From contig JAXIVH010000015.1 in assembly GCA_036785325.1 (NCBI GenBank), forward strand, positions 2,422,782 through 2,486,781: 64,000 bases of DNA, read 5' to 3'. The DNA is from Urophycis tenuis (taxonomy: Eukaryota > Chordata > Actinopteri > Gadiformes > Phycidae). The notes below the pieces were generated by a model that had not been told where the DNA came from, ran no database searches, and worked only from the letters and a program-made list of their open reading frames with translations. Made by a program: the position numbers and the translations under genes. Below are positions 38,836 to 62,828 of this stretch, piece by piece; positions within the stretch are counted from its first letter, which is position 1, and every line of letters begins with the position of its first letter.

Positions 38836-41800
38836 TATTGAAAACATGGTATTCGGTTTATCTCTCAAGAGGTAAGCTGTACATTACTCGTAATGTGTAA
38901 CCGATTCCCCTGTTAAACGCGGTAGGGGTTGAGAAAGATCATACTATGGGGTAACATTGGAAATTCACTTGATTTTACGATATCCCTTCTTTAGCTTGGC
39001 GTGGATCCTGACAGGCTGATTATCCTTGCTAGGGTCCTTGGTGGCCCCAGAAGAGAATGCACCGTTGTGGGGAAAAAGACTTCCAGACATCGGCAAGAAA
39101 AATGGGCACATCATTGCTATTCCAGTTGTCGGGTCATGAACGGGAGCTGGACCTGGTTTTCCTAGACCACAGCTATGCCAAACCATGGAACGCACATCCG
39201 GACGCCAGCAGTGCCCGGCCCACAAGAGCGCTGTTTGTTACTGATCGTCGTCGTCAGCCTGATGGCTCATCGTGAGTAAAACATACAGTTAACTTTTGTC
39301 ATTTTGTTATTCAAACCTACCATAGTCTACAGCTTTCCTGTATCCCTGTCTCTGTTTCAACATTGAATTATATTTTTGCCTTCACTGATTTGTAATTGAA
39401 TCTTCCTCCACAGAGAGTCAGATGCATTGATTGATATTGAAACGGTCACTCCCACACCCATCCCTCTGTACGACAACCAGAAAGCCCTGAGTGTGATGAA
39501 GGAATGTGAGCGACACGTCTTGTTTGCTCGAACTATTGCTGATAACCCCCCGCCCCCTGACGACTGGGAGGAACACGTCAACAAGTAGGAAGCACATGCC
39601 ATTATAAGATGTATTTAATTAGTATTACATTATTATGATAAATGTTTACCATCTGCAGGCCTTCTCTCTTGACTGGGTGTGTAGTGAATACTTATCATTC
39701 TGTTTCAGAACTGGGTGGTCATTGGTGCAGAACAAATTATTCAACAAAGTGCTCAAAGCTCTGCAGACTGAACGTCTAGCCCGGCTTGCCAACGAAAATG
39801 TGAGCTTGTCAGATATTTTTGTCCAGTTCAAATCCATTACTGTGCATTTATTTTATTATAAAAGGCATCAGTCACTACTGCATTTTTCACTTTGTTTCGG
39901 CAAAAATTGTATAGTTGTGTGTGAGTTCATCATTTTTATGACGGTACATTTTGGTATTTTGTATCCATAATAACTCTTCTTATCACTAATACATGTCTTG
40001 CCTTGGCTCCAGGCCTGCAATGAACCAGTCCTGCGTAGGATTGCTGTGGATAAATGCGCCAGGAAAGTGCGCCATGCGCTAGCTAGTGTCAACTGGGACA
40101 CAAAGCTGACGCAGTGGTTGCACACTACCTTGATTGAGTCCCTGAGTCTTGCCATGCTAGCTGCCTATCTGGATGTCCTCCAGACCCTCAAAAGCAAGGT
40201 AGTCTTAATTGATCTATACCCACTAAAGAGTAATAATGACTTAATTACAGTTGATATTAGTCTAATGAGCGAGTTTGATGTGCAGCAGTGTTTGGATAAA
40301 GTCCTTGTGCTCTCATGGTTTCCTCCCACTCTGGCTAGCTGCCATCCCTGATTGACAGGATGCTGCAGACGTCGTCTGCCAAGAGTGGAGCTGCAGGTGC
40401 AGAGGCCCTCTCGCTGTTACTGAAGCGTCCCTGGGATCCAGCTGTCGGGGTTCTGTCCCATAACAAGCCGGTTTGTTTCCTTCTTCCCTTTTCTTGATAG
40501 CACTTCAGTCAGTGTTTACTCTGTTGCACAACGACAAGAACAGTTTGTAAACCACAGAAGTCTGTCTTTGTGGATGTTTCAGAGCAAACTCCCTGGTTCC
40601 CCCCTCATCCTGATTGCACCCTCAGGCCCCACCAATCCTGCCCTGTCGACCTCACGCAGAATGAGATTCTGGCAGTCTCAGCTCTCTTGTCTGGGAAAGG
40701 TTAGTAGTGGTAGTCTCCATATTGCAGCCCTCCATTTTGTTTGTTTTGGATGGTGCACAGTACTTTATTGGTTTTTTTCTTCAGGTCATTCCAGTAAACA
40801 CCCATGTCAACAGTGGATCAAATGTTGGGATTAATCAATGTCTAGAGCACATGTTGGGGACCGTGAGGGCAAAAGTCATGGAGGTATGCTGTTTGTTTTT
40901 TTGCTTGTTTATAGTTTACAGCCGATTTAGTATGTGGCACAATCTCATGGTCTTGCTGGTTTATGATAATAATTTTTCTCTGGGTCCAAGTTCTTAATAA
41001 TTCAATAATTTTCTCATTTGATTTCTTTTGAATATGTTTTGTTTCCAAACACAATCCCACAACAAAAAACTTGAACAAAGTCTTAATACTGTTTCCAATG
41101 CAGGTTCACAGCCATTTCCCTCACAAACCCATTGTCCTGGTTGGCTGGAATGTTGGAGCTCTCATCGCTTGTCATGTGAGCGTTCTTTTACCCACTGTTG
41201 GTGTTTATCAGAAATTTTATTCCTGGCTGCAATGCAGTGTTTGACTATTCCCGTATTCAATGGCAGGTATCTCTGATGGAGTATCTGACGGCTGTGGTGT
41301 GTCTGGGCTTTCCCCTGCTAACTGTCAATGGACCAAGAGGGGTAAGCTTGTACCAGAAGTCCTGTCGATATTCTGCCGTTCATCGTGGTCTATCCTAAGC
41401 GGCCTGTTTGCTGTGTTCCCTCGGTGGTCAGGATGTGGACGACACGCTGCTGGACATGAAGACACCAGTGCTGTTTGTGGTGGGCCAGAATGCTCTGCAG
41501 TGCAGCACTGAGGCCATGGAGGAGTTCAGGGAGAGGCTGAGGGCTGACAACAGCATGGTGGTTGTGGGCGGTGCAGACGACTACCTCAGGTGTGTGTTCA
41601 GCACTGTGACTGCCTTCACTTCCTTCACTGTTCCACAGCGACCACTGTCATGCTGTGATGATGTCATGGCAAAATCAAATATCCTATATCGAAATCAATA
41701 TCCTTATCTGCAAAGCAATGCCATGCTTATGGATCCCTCCCTATCTACTGTACAATTCACTACAGTCAGGTTATTCGGGCATCTGCATGTAGTACTGGTG

Positions 41801-44800
41801 GTTGTAGTGAAACCAAATAGCTATCATGTTGATGTTGTGTTTTATCCCCATCAAGGATCAACTCAACCAAGATGAAGACTGAGGGACTCACTCAGACCAT
41901 GGTAGATCGCTGCCTACAGGTAATACAGACTGGTCCCTTTTCAATCGCTGTGGATATCTTTTTCTTTCATGCTGGTATTCAATAGACGTAACCTTGCTGC
42001 TGCCCTATGTTTAGGACGAGATTGCAGACTTCCTGTCGGTGGTGCTGACGCGGGCCGAGGGCCACGCCCACGCCTCGGGGGAGATGAGGGACCTTGACAC
42101 GGAGAAGAAGAGGCGACCTCGGCGAGAACTGCCCTTCGACTTGGAGAGGGGCCGGCCCTCGTCCCCCGCCATGAGGCTGCCCATCTCCCCCTCGGGCTCC
42201 GAGGTCAGTCATCGCAGTGCACGTTGCACTGTCCGCCCACCGGGTCTCAACTGGTAACGCGGTTAGCTGGCTAGTCTTTTTGGTTTAAATTGTTTGATGT
42301 GAGAAGACCTTATAAATGATCACATCATGAAGGCTTTGAACCTGCTTTTTATGCTGTATTAAATTTGTAGGTTTTGACACAATGGAAAGGCCACATGGTG
42401 GTAATAAAATTTTATATGGATGGATGGATATTACCATCAAGCTAGATTTAGCAACAAAATGTGTATTGACGTTGTTAGTGGAAGAATGTCCTCAAATAAA
42501 TACTCCCACACGGCCCTAGCTGGCAAAAATGTTGTTGAAAGATTATCCACTCTGCCGCCGTGCCTTTCAGGATCTGTCCAGCATCTGTAGCAGTCCCACC
42601 TCCAGCCCCAAGCCCAAGACGTCCGGCCTGTCTCCGGCGCAGAAGTCCAGCCTGATCACAGCCACACAGCTCCTGAAGACGCACATGCAGCGCTCTGGCA
42701 CCACGCTCACACACAAGCAGGCTCAAGGTAGGGCTCTCTGCCTTCCACATGCTGGAACCCACCGGGAACCGCAAGAGCGGTGCCCTCGTGTGTCATGGGC
42801 AGATGTTCCGTGGGCCTCTTGCCCACATGTGTACTGTCTTACTGTCACCGCCCCACTCATGCACACACACACACGCACGCACGCATGCACACACGCACAC
42901 GCACACACACACAGTCTTGTGTGAATCTGTTTTCTATCAGTCATTCATCATTCACTCCAAGTGCGACGGAGGTGTTTCTAAGACTTAATCTCCACTCTGT
43001 TTATTAGATGACAAATGTTTGAAGATGACCAGGTCAGGATATTAACGGGTGCAAGCTGGAATATAACTGAAAATACTCTCCCTCATCACCTCTCTTCTAC
43101 CTGCAACCTCCTCTCTTTCCGTCCTCTGTTTCCAATTCATTCCAGCTCAGTTTGCAGCTTTTATGAAACAAAACATGCTTGTGAGGAAAACTCTTCCTCC
43201 TGGCACCCCTCCCTGTGTCTTTGGTAAGCATCTGTCCCCCTCTTCCTTTCTCTTTCCTCTTTTCTCTCCTTTCAGTTTCCTTCCTGTTTCACTGCCATGT
43301 GCTAGTGGCTGTATTTCTGTTCTTCTGTTCAGTTTGATGCAGCACCCCTACTGGCAGCGTCTTGCCACAGTGATATAATTATGAAATGTTCATGATTACA
43401 TTTTGCTTGTACAGCACTATAAAGTTGAGGGAACCTTTTCACATGATTGAGTTGAATGATGAGAATTACTTGTAGATGGGTCAAGCGACATATCGAACCA
43501 AGATCATTGAAGTCTATTGCCCTCTATGACTAACGTATCACTGTGTGTGTGTGTTACAGTGCCGGTGTCCAGTGACCCGCCAGAGGCCATGGACCGGGAT
43601 GAGTTCCGGCCTCATGGCAAGAGGAGACAGACCCCCAGCCCCACTCCTGGCCGGGGCTCCAAGAAAGCCAAGATCAAGGTCACCATTGTTTCCCAAGGCG
43701 AGTCAGCAGGGGGCGCCGTCGGTTCTTCCACGCAGGAAGGTAGACGCTGGCTCTTCACTGTAGCATTTCAGTAGCACACACAGGGACGGGATACATTCAA
43801 AGTGTATAATTGATGCCATGTTTTTCCTATGGAGTCTATGGTTGCAGTCACTATGTATTATCAAAAAGAGCCAGTGAACCCAAAACCTTTTTTCTTTTTT
43901 TTTCAAACGTGGTAAGGCCTTACATGATCATCAACATAGTTATCTATCCTATTTTATCAGTGTGACTGAAACCCTTATTTAGAGAAAACAGGAGTAAAAA
44001 TTCTGTTTTCTTATTTTGTCTCACCAACACAACGTTCCACTCTGCACGGAACGCAGGTAATGGTTATTTCGTCACAATCAGGGAGTGTGTGTCCGTGTCC
44101 GTGTGTGTCCGTGTCTGTGTCCGTGTGTGTCCGTGTCTGTGTCCGTGTGTGTCCGTGTCTGTGTCCGTGTGTGTCCGTGTCCGTGTCCGTCCGTGTGTGT
44201 CCGTGTCTGTGTCCATGTGTGTCCGCGTCTGTCCGTGTGTGTCCGTGTGTGTCCGTGTCTGTGTCCGTGTGTGTCCGTGTCTGTGTCCGTGTCTGTCCGT
44301 GTCTGTGTCCGTGTGTGTCCGTGTCCGTGTGTGTCCGTGTCTGTGTCCGTGTCCGTGTCCGTGTGTGTCCGTGTGTGTCCGTGTCTGTGTCCGTGTCCGT
44401 GTCCGTGTGTGTCCGTGTCTGTGTCTGTGTCCGTGTCCGTGTCTGTGTGTGTCCGTGTCCGTGTCTGTCCGTGTCTGTGTGTGTCCGTGTCCGTGTCTGT
44501 GTGTGTCCGTGTCCGTGTGTGTCTGTGTCCGTGTCCGCGTGTGTCTCTGTCCGTGTGTGTCTCTATCCGTGTGTGTCTCTGTCCGTGTCCGTGTCCGGGT
44601 CTGGGCAGCTGTTGACTACGGCCTCCAGGGGAAAGATTAGCTTAGCTTCTTGGACTTTTCTAGTATAATGTGTGGAGCTTGTTCTCTGGGCAGCCTTTGA
44701 TTTTGATTCTTGTGTCTGAGAAAGGTTTAGGCTTCACAGACACCCGTAGTATAACTCTATGCTGGGTGACGCATTCATACACCAGCGCTCATTAAAGCGC

Positions 44801-47623
44801 TCAACAACGGTGCTAAAAAGGTTCCACAAAGTTGGTGTGGGTTGTAACCATGGGGATGACGCGCCCCCCTCCTTCCTAAAACTCTCAACCCCAAATATTT
44901 TATTGTGTTTGAATTCCAGCCGAAACAGTTGGTTCACTGACACATTAATATTTATATTTTGTTATTGTTAATATAGTTATAATAATATTGTAATCCCATT
45001 TTACAATCTCATTGTAAAACAAGATTGTATTTCTTTGTGCTACCCCCTCCACCAAGACCCATTAAATTCAAATTGGTTTTCAGTCAAAAGCTAAATTTAC
45101 GTTCATGGCAAAAAAAATAATAATGGCCAGTGGTAGACTTGGCTGGAGGGTGTTCTTTAAAAGCCATTACTGGCAGCCTGTTTACTTCCTGATTTATAAG
45201 CCTTGCTATTTCACACTGTGCCCATATAGCTGGAGCCTCCGGTAGGCCCATGACCATGACGGTGGGCCAAACAGTGGCTGGAGCGAAGGAGCTCTCCGGC
45301 CTCCTGACTGCACAACGGTATGTGAGACAGCCCCGCTACACTCCAACCCGGGTGTGACCCGTACCTTCTCTGATACCCCCACGCGCTTCAGCCGCCTCTT
45401 CAGGCCCAGGAGTGGCAGCTCGCTGGCTGGGAGCCGGCTGGTAGCCAGACGCCACTTGGTGGGGCAGCTCCTGAGGAGACTGGTTGGTTGTGTGTCACTG
45501 CAGGTCTGGTAGTGTCTCAGAGGTGTCTAGTGGCCTTTCCCCAGGCCCCAGCTCTCTCAGCAGCGTGCAGTCTTGCATGGTGTCGGTGTCCTCCACACCA
45601 GCCCAGGGGCAGGCTCCTGCTACCGCCCAAGGTATCTTCTGTCCTGTCCTGCCTGTGCATCCCTCTCCCCTCAGCCCTGTAGCCCATCGATATCATTACA
45701 CATGGCACGGACCACCCCGCTGTTTTCCCGGAGATTTGATTTCTCCTCTGAAGTTGTAAACAGCCATGAAACACACTGTGTGATGGCAGCAACATTGCCA
45801 AGTAAACATTGCCATTGATTTTTTTCCTCTTGCGCCATCTGTCATAGTCTGTCCCCAACCTTACCCTTTGAACATGACTATTACTGAGTGTGTATGTTGC
45901 CTTTATTTTGTGTGAGTTGGTGTGTGCTTGTGTGCCTGTGGAGTCACCAATGCTGTTGTTTGTGTGTGCAGCACCGTCCGCCAGCAGTCTGCTCCAAGGC
46001 CTAAGCTTCAGTCTACAGGAGATCGTCACCAAAGCTCCTAGCTCTCCCGCCACATCCGCAAGCACAGGCAGCACCCAGGTACAACACGCACACATTCATT
46101 CAGGACACTGACGTGCTCTGTGTGTCTGCACATGCCAGACTCCTGCTCATAACGGGGGTACTTCTCGTGGAGGCCTGCTCGGTGATGAGGGCTTAGGGTT
46201 GGGGGGGGGGGGGTTGCGGTCTGATTTCATCCCAATTTCATCTTGACAAAGTCCATCAAGTTAACTCCCTCACTGGCCGTTTGTCTGTGGTCGAAGGTAC
46301 GTTGTGTTCCATTGCAGCTGAGCCGCTGTGTGTGTGCTCCACAGGTGATGTCAGGGAGATCCCAGGGACAGGTCCTGAGCTCCATCTGCAGCAGCACGCT
46401 GCTGCGGGCCGTGCCGGTGACCTCCGCCAGCGGCGTGTCCAAGACCACCGCCATCCACCAGCTCCTCACCAACGGCGGCCTGGCCAAGCTGGCCAGCAGC
46501 CTGCCCGGTCTGGCGCACATCGGCCACAGCCAGAGCGCCGGTATGTCTCGGACTGCCAAAACCAGACGGCCGCGCTGAGCACCCGGGGTTCATTCATCCA
46601 TTGTGGTGGGAACACTAGGTCAGGGCCCGGCCCGCTCGGCTGCAGGACAGGGGCTATCGGTGCACATGGTCACCCTGGGAGACCGTAGTGGTCGTCTGCT
46701 CTCCTCCTTTCAGTGGTGCAGATGTACAACTCGTTACGCAGGAAGCTTTTTTTCTGTTTATTTTCTCCTCAATATTTGTGTTTGGAAAGAGCCATACATA
46801 CCATCGTTGATGATGTGATGTCCAATCTTTTAGTTTGACAAAAACTCCTGGCACACATGTTTGCGTGGAAGTCGATCGGAAGTGGGAATGCTTGCGTGTT
46901 GATGCAGCAAAATTGTATTTAGGAGAATTGTAACGATAGTGACAAAAGAAAACGAAGGGAAATTGATGGTAACGGAAAACTGAATTGGGCCACCTGCCAT
47001 TGTTTCTGTATACTAAGATCGTCAGATTCACCATTTTATGTTCACTGTGTTTGTTTTGTGTGCCTCTTCATGTAACATGTGGAAACCTGTTCATTAAACC
47101 ACATTCAACAAGCACACACACATCCTCCATCACTGGAGAGGGCTAGCGAGGCTTCACGCTAGGGAGAGATACTAGCGCATGGTGCAAAGCCATTCAGTTC
47201 CTATCATTGCAATAAAACGTTGAATCCAACTCATGTTTTCTTCATTTAAGTGTGTTAAAGTTTTTCTCCATTTCCATGCCGTGCTTGTCTCTTTAATTGT
47301 CCTGTATTCCATCATGACCATTGACGCCTTAACCATTTGCTTATAACTAAAGCAAGAGCTTCATTATGACACCGCCTTTTAAACATATTAAATGCCAAAT
47401 GAAATATTTGCCAGTATTTCGTAATCATTGTGACTGCATATCCAACCTTCTGAAGGTTATGCTGAGGACTTTGTTTTGTGTCTCGTCGGTAGGGCAGAAA
47501 GCCCCCACGTCTATAATGGTGACACTGCGAGGATCTCAGCCCAGAGTGGGGCCGTTAACCCAGCCTGCCGCTGCTGCTCTGACGCTGGCAAAGACTCCAG
47601 ATCCCAAGGTGTGTTTGGTTTGA
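38836..47623 (+). CDS. kansl3: KAT8 regulatory NSL complex subunit 3
   Basis: A scaffold subunit of the nuclear NSL complex, which carries the H4K16 acetyltransferase KAT8/MOF. Coding exons: 39057-39271, 39414-39584, 39709-39799, 40013-40198, 40339-40470, 40583-40699, 40785-40883, 41104-41175, 41267-41341, 41432-41589, 41856-41919, 42015-42203, 42571-42727, 43146-43223, 43560-43739, 45230-45317, 45504-45631, 45972-46078, 46345-46540, 47493-47623. The frame closes at 877 codons (human about 904). The ATG at 39057 leads into EKDFQTSARKMGTSLLFQLS; the exon's 5' side (38995-39056) is leader, and 38836-38871 may be a leader exon. The middle is an alpha/beta-hydrolase-like domain (GSPLILIAPSG, VLVGWNVGALIACH, TPVLFVVGQN). 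The C-terminal half is Ser/Pro-rich and disordered, with a KKAKIKV basic patch and the conserved TAIHQLLTNGGLAKLASSLPGL. The terminal exon is the least certain part. Confidence 0.93.
43146..43223 (+). CDS. kansl3: kansl3 in-frame cassette exon
   Basis: A 78-nt exon encoding AQFAAFMKQNMLVRKTLPPG and six further residues, bordered by phase-1 junctions on both sides. Joining 42727 directly to 43560 keeps the frame and gives QAQVPVSS, as in the shorter human isoform. Inclusion and skipping are therefore both productive. Confidence 0.8.
44085..44606 (+). repeat. (GTGTCC)n / (GTGTCT)n compound array
   Basis: About 520 bp of GTGTCC/GTGTCT/GTGT mixtures in the kansl3 intron between 43739 and 45230. 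The long Cys/Val/Arg ORFs on this strand are artefacts. Confidence 0.95.
46199..46213 (+). repeat. Poly-G run
   Basis: A homopolymer in the kansl3 intron upstream of the exon at 46345. Confidence 0.8.
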
Positions 47624-47711
47624 GTTCAGGAAGCACATCTCTTAGGACTGTTCTTCATCTCTAATGTTTTATTCATGGTGGTCATTGGTGAATTAGCTCA
47701 GCGGGACCGGC

Positions 47712-47717
47712 AATAAA
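47712..47717 (+). terminator. Candidate kansl3 polyadenylation signal
   Basis: AATAAA about 90 bp after the proposed stop, followed by a run of T. Confidence 0.5.
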
Positions 47718-47723
47718 GTTTTT

Positions 47724-49600
47724 TTTTTTTCTCTCTCTGCTATCTTGTTGCTGCCGTTAACGTGAGCTCTTTACGCTGTGCCTTCACACTGCCCACATCA
47801 TTATCTGCACCACCGAAAGGGATTCTTGGTGCCTTTACAAGTGTTTACTGCCATGGCAACCACACTTTCACAAGAAGGGGAAGGGGCTGCAGAACGGGGA
47901 GGCGTATCTCCGTAGAAATTAAAAGGTTCAGTCTGGGTTTAATTAAACAAGACCATTACTTTTAAAGTGGTTGTGCTTCAGGCCAGGAAACTGGTTCCTT
48001 TTTTTCCCTCAGTTATACTTTTAACGCTATATCAACCTCAAATATTTAAAATTTGTGTCAGGTTGCCATATGTAGGCTATTATGACCAAATTATGCATAC
48101 AAATATTCTATCTGCAGCATTGCCAAAGGTGTAATATTAATTGAAATTAAGGACCATATCCCAAAGAATTCCATAAGGGTTTTCTCACAGACAATGACTT
48201 TGTGTGCTTGAGGGATGGGAAATCATAATGTGTTTCAATGTCGTCCTTCGCAGCAGTGACAGACCCACATTTCTTGCCACGATTCCGCTGCCTCCTGGAA
48301 CAAGCTCGTTCACCAGAGACATGCCGAGGGGCTCTGACCTTCTGACAGGACTGCAGAACGCACAGCCACCTGGCCCGCCTTGACTTGTGCCCTGACAAAC
48401 ACTCGCATCCCATTGTTCGATGGTGCAACGGGGCCTGATCTGAACGCCTGAAGAGGGCAGACACTGGTCTGCCACACTGGGCACTGCGTAGACATGCTGC
48501 TACTGGGCTTCACAAACGTGTGGATTGCAATGTATTGCTATGTGCTCCCCCATTTCAGAAGAAGGAGGCTCTAGTGATCATGGAGTATGCTCTTTGCAAG
48601 AGAATTGTGTATTGTCTGACGTTAGATGTTGGTTATTGTGTTCATTGGGAACCAACCATGTTTTAGTTTATGTTCATTTGGTACTATTATGTATTTGATA
48701 ATGATCTATCTAGAACCCTCTAGAAGTTATCACCTCTGTGGAAATATTCACTACTGCATTTTTATGCATATTGGTTTTCAGTCATCAATTATTGAACACA
48801 TTTTCATTTTTATTTAATAATTTAAATGGCTAATTACACTTTTTTCGTTTTCGTTAGTCTAATTTTATTTTGTTTTTGGTCAATGTGTCCAGAATGAACA
48901 TGAAATGACCTTATGAACGGGTCTCAAGATTGTTGCTTGAATGATTGCATGAACCATCTACAACAGAACTGTTAAAAATGTCTATGTTTATGTTTGTCTT
49001 ATCATTGACAACTCTAAATATCATAATTAACTCTTTAGGACATTCACACTAAAACAATGAAAGCCCCCTCTAATAAAGTGCTGTTTAATGTGCTTGTTAT
49101 CTCTTCAATATGTTTTGTCAAAGGCTGTTGTTGAAGACAGAGGGCCGTGTACTGAGTATATTCCCAGTTCTGATTACAGAGCTCAGCATACATACAGCGT
49201 ACTCCTCTGTCCAGACAGCCTCTATGTGTACACTAATAGGCAGAGGTCAGGGGAGACGAGTGTGTGTGTGCACATGGTCTAGCGCTTGCATAACTTGGAC
49301 TTTGTCTGCATTTGGGTAAAGCTAAATATCTGTCACAGTTGTTAATGCTAGTCACCTACCCTAACCTTAACTAGAAGCTGGCTCTGCCCTCCTCCCCAAA
49401 TCATTGTCAGTGAGGCATGCATCCATCACTGACACCACAGATCCAAATGAATGACGAATAATGAATAGGGAGATCCTATAACTTCTGACCACATGACAAA
49501 AACAAGTGGTTTGTTCATTTATTTTACTGTCATTAAAGCAAAATTGTATATCTTGTCAACAGGTGGCTACTTTACGAATGTTGTACAATTCTTTGTGACT
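47724..49600. other. Intergenic stretch between kansl3 and bmp1
   Basis: A minus-strand ORF at 48147-48464 and overlapping ORFs in other frames show no recognisable protein. The rest is AT-rich. Confidence 0.4.
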
Positions 49601-49616
49601 TTTACAAATGACGTAC

Positions 49617-49618
<2 letters not shown>

Positions 49619-49653
<35 letters not shown>
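49619..49653 (+). repeat. (GT)n microsatellite
   Basis: A dinucleotide tract immediately before the GC-rich triplicated block upstream of bmp1. Confidence 0.9.
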
Positions 49654-49657
<4 letters not shown>

Positions 49658-49675
49658 TGAGTGAGTGTGCGTGTG

Positions 49676-49797
49676 TGTAGGGGGGCGGTGGAGCAGGCGA
49701 CGTGCGTGCGCGTGCGTGTGTAGGGGGGGCGGTGGAGCAGGCGACGTGCGTGCGTGTGTGTGTGTAGGGGGGCGGTGGAGCAGGCGACGTGCGTTCG
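49676..49797 (+). repeat. Triplicated GC-rich block upstream of bmp1
   Basis: Three copies of GGGGGCGGTGGAGCAGGCG followed by ACGTGCGTGCG. Each carries a GC box (GGGGCGG type) and ACGTG/GCGTG cores. It lies about 600-720 bp before the bmp1 ATG, within the most CpG-rich part of the window (to about 49930). Confidence 0.8.
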
Positions 49798-50220
49798 TTT
49801 GTGTCGGGCAGACTCGAGAGCACACGTGCGAACAGCTTTGCGTGGTGCGTGCGCGAGAGCGTTTGTTTTGGCTTCTCCCCTCCATGTGCCTCGTCTCGCG
49901 TGCGTTTTGCGCGAGGGGAGATGGAGAGGAAATACTTTGTCAAAGTAAAATATGTACTTCACCGTATCCCTCCTACGTTACAATATTGTCTTTTAAACGA
50001 TTGATCTACGGACCGCGTATGATTGTTATGTCCACTGTGTTCCACGCGAATAGCACAAAGGTGTGTTTTAGTGCCCCTCGGTGCTGCTTTAACACCAAAG
50101 TTTGTCGGGTAACGTGAGCGCCGCTAGCTCCGAGCTACAGGCGAGAATCACTGCCCCAGAATCAAGGCTGGTTTTAAACCCGCCCTCCGAGAGATCTCAT
50201 TTCCCTAACCTCCCATTTTT

Positions 50221-50235
50221 TCTCTCTCTTTCTCC

Positions 50236-50270
<35 letters not shown>

Positions 50271-50345
50271 CCCCGCTCTCTCTCTCTCTCTGTCTCTCTC
50301 TCTCTCTCCCTCTCTCTCTCTCCCTCACGTTCTCTCCCTCTCTCG
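50221..50345 (+). repeat. (TC)n tract in bmp1 leader or core promoter
   Basis: An interrupted TC/CCC pyrimidine tract ending about 55 bp before the bmp1 ATG. Confidence 0.9.
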
Positions 50346-50400
50346 TCCCTCTTTTCTTCACCTTTATTCATCGACTTTTCGCCGTATCCCCACTAGAATC

Positions 50401-62828
<12,428 letters not shown>

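Noticed and set aside
44060..44668. 176-202-codon plus-strand ORFs
   Set aside because: Hexanucleotide repeat translations inside a kansl3 intron.
48147..48513. Minus-strand ORFs as a transposase or gene
   Set aside because: Three overlapping frames are open to similar lengths and none shows a DDE, RT or other recognisable motif.
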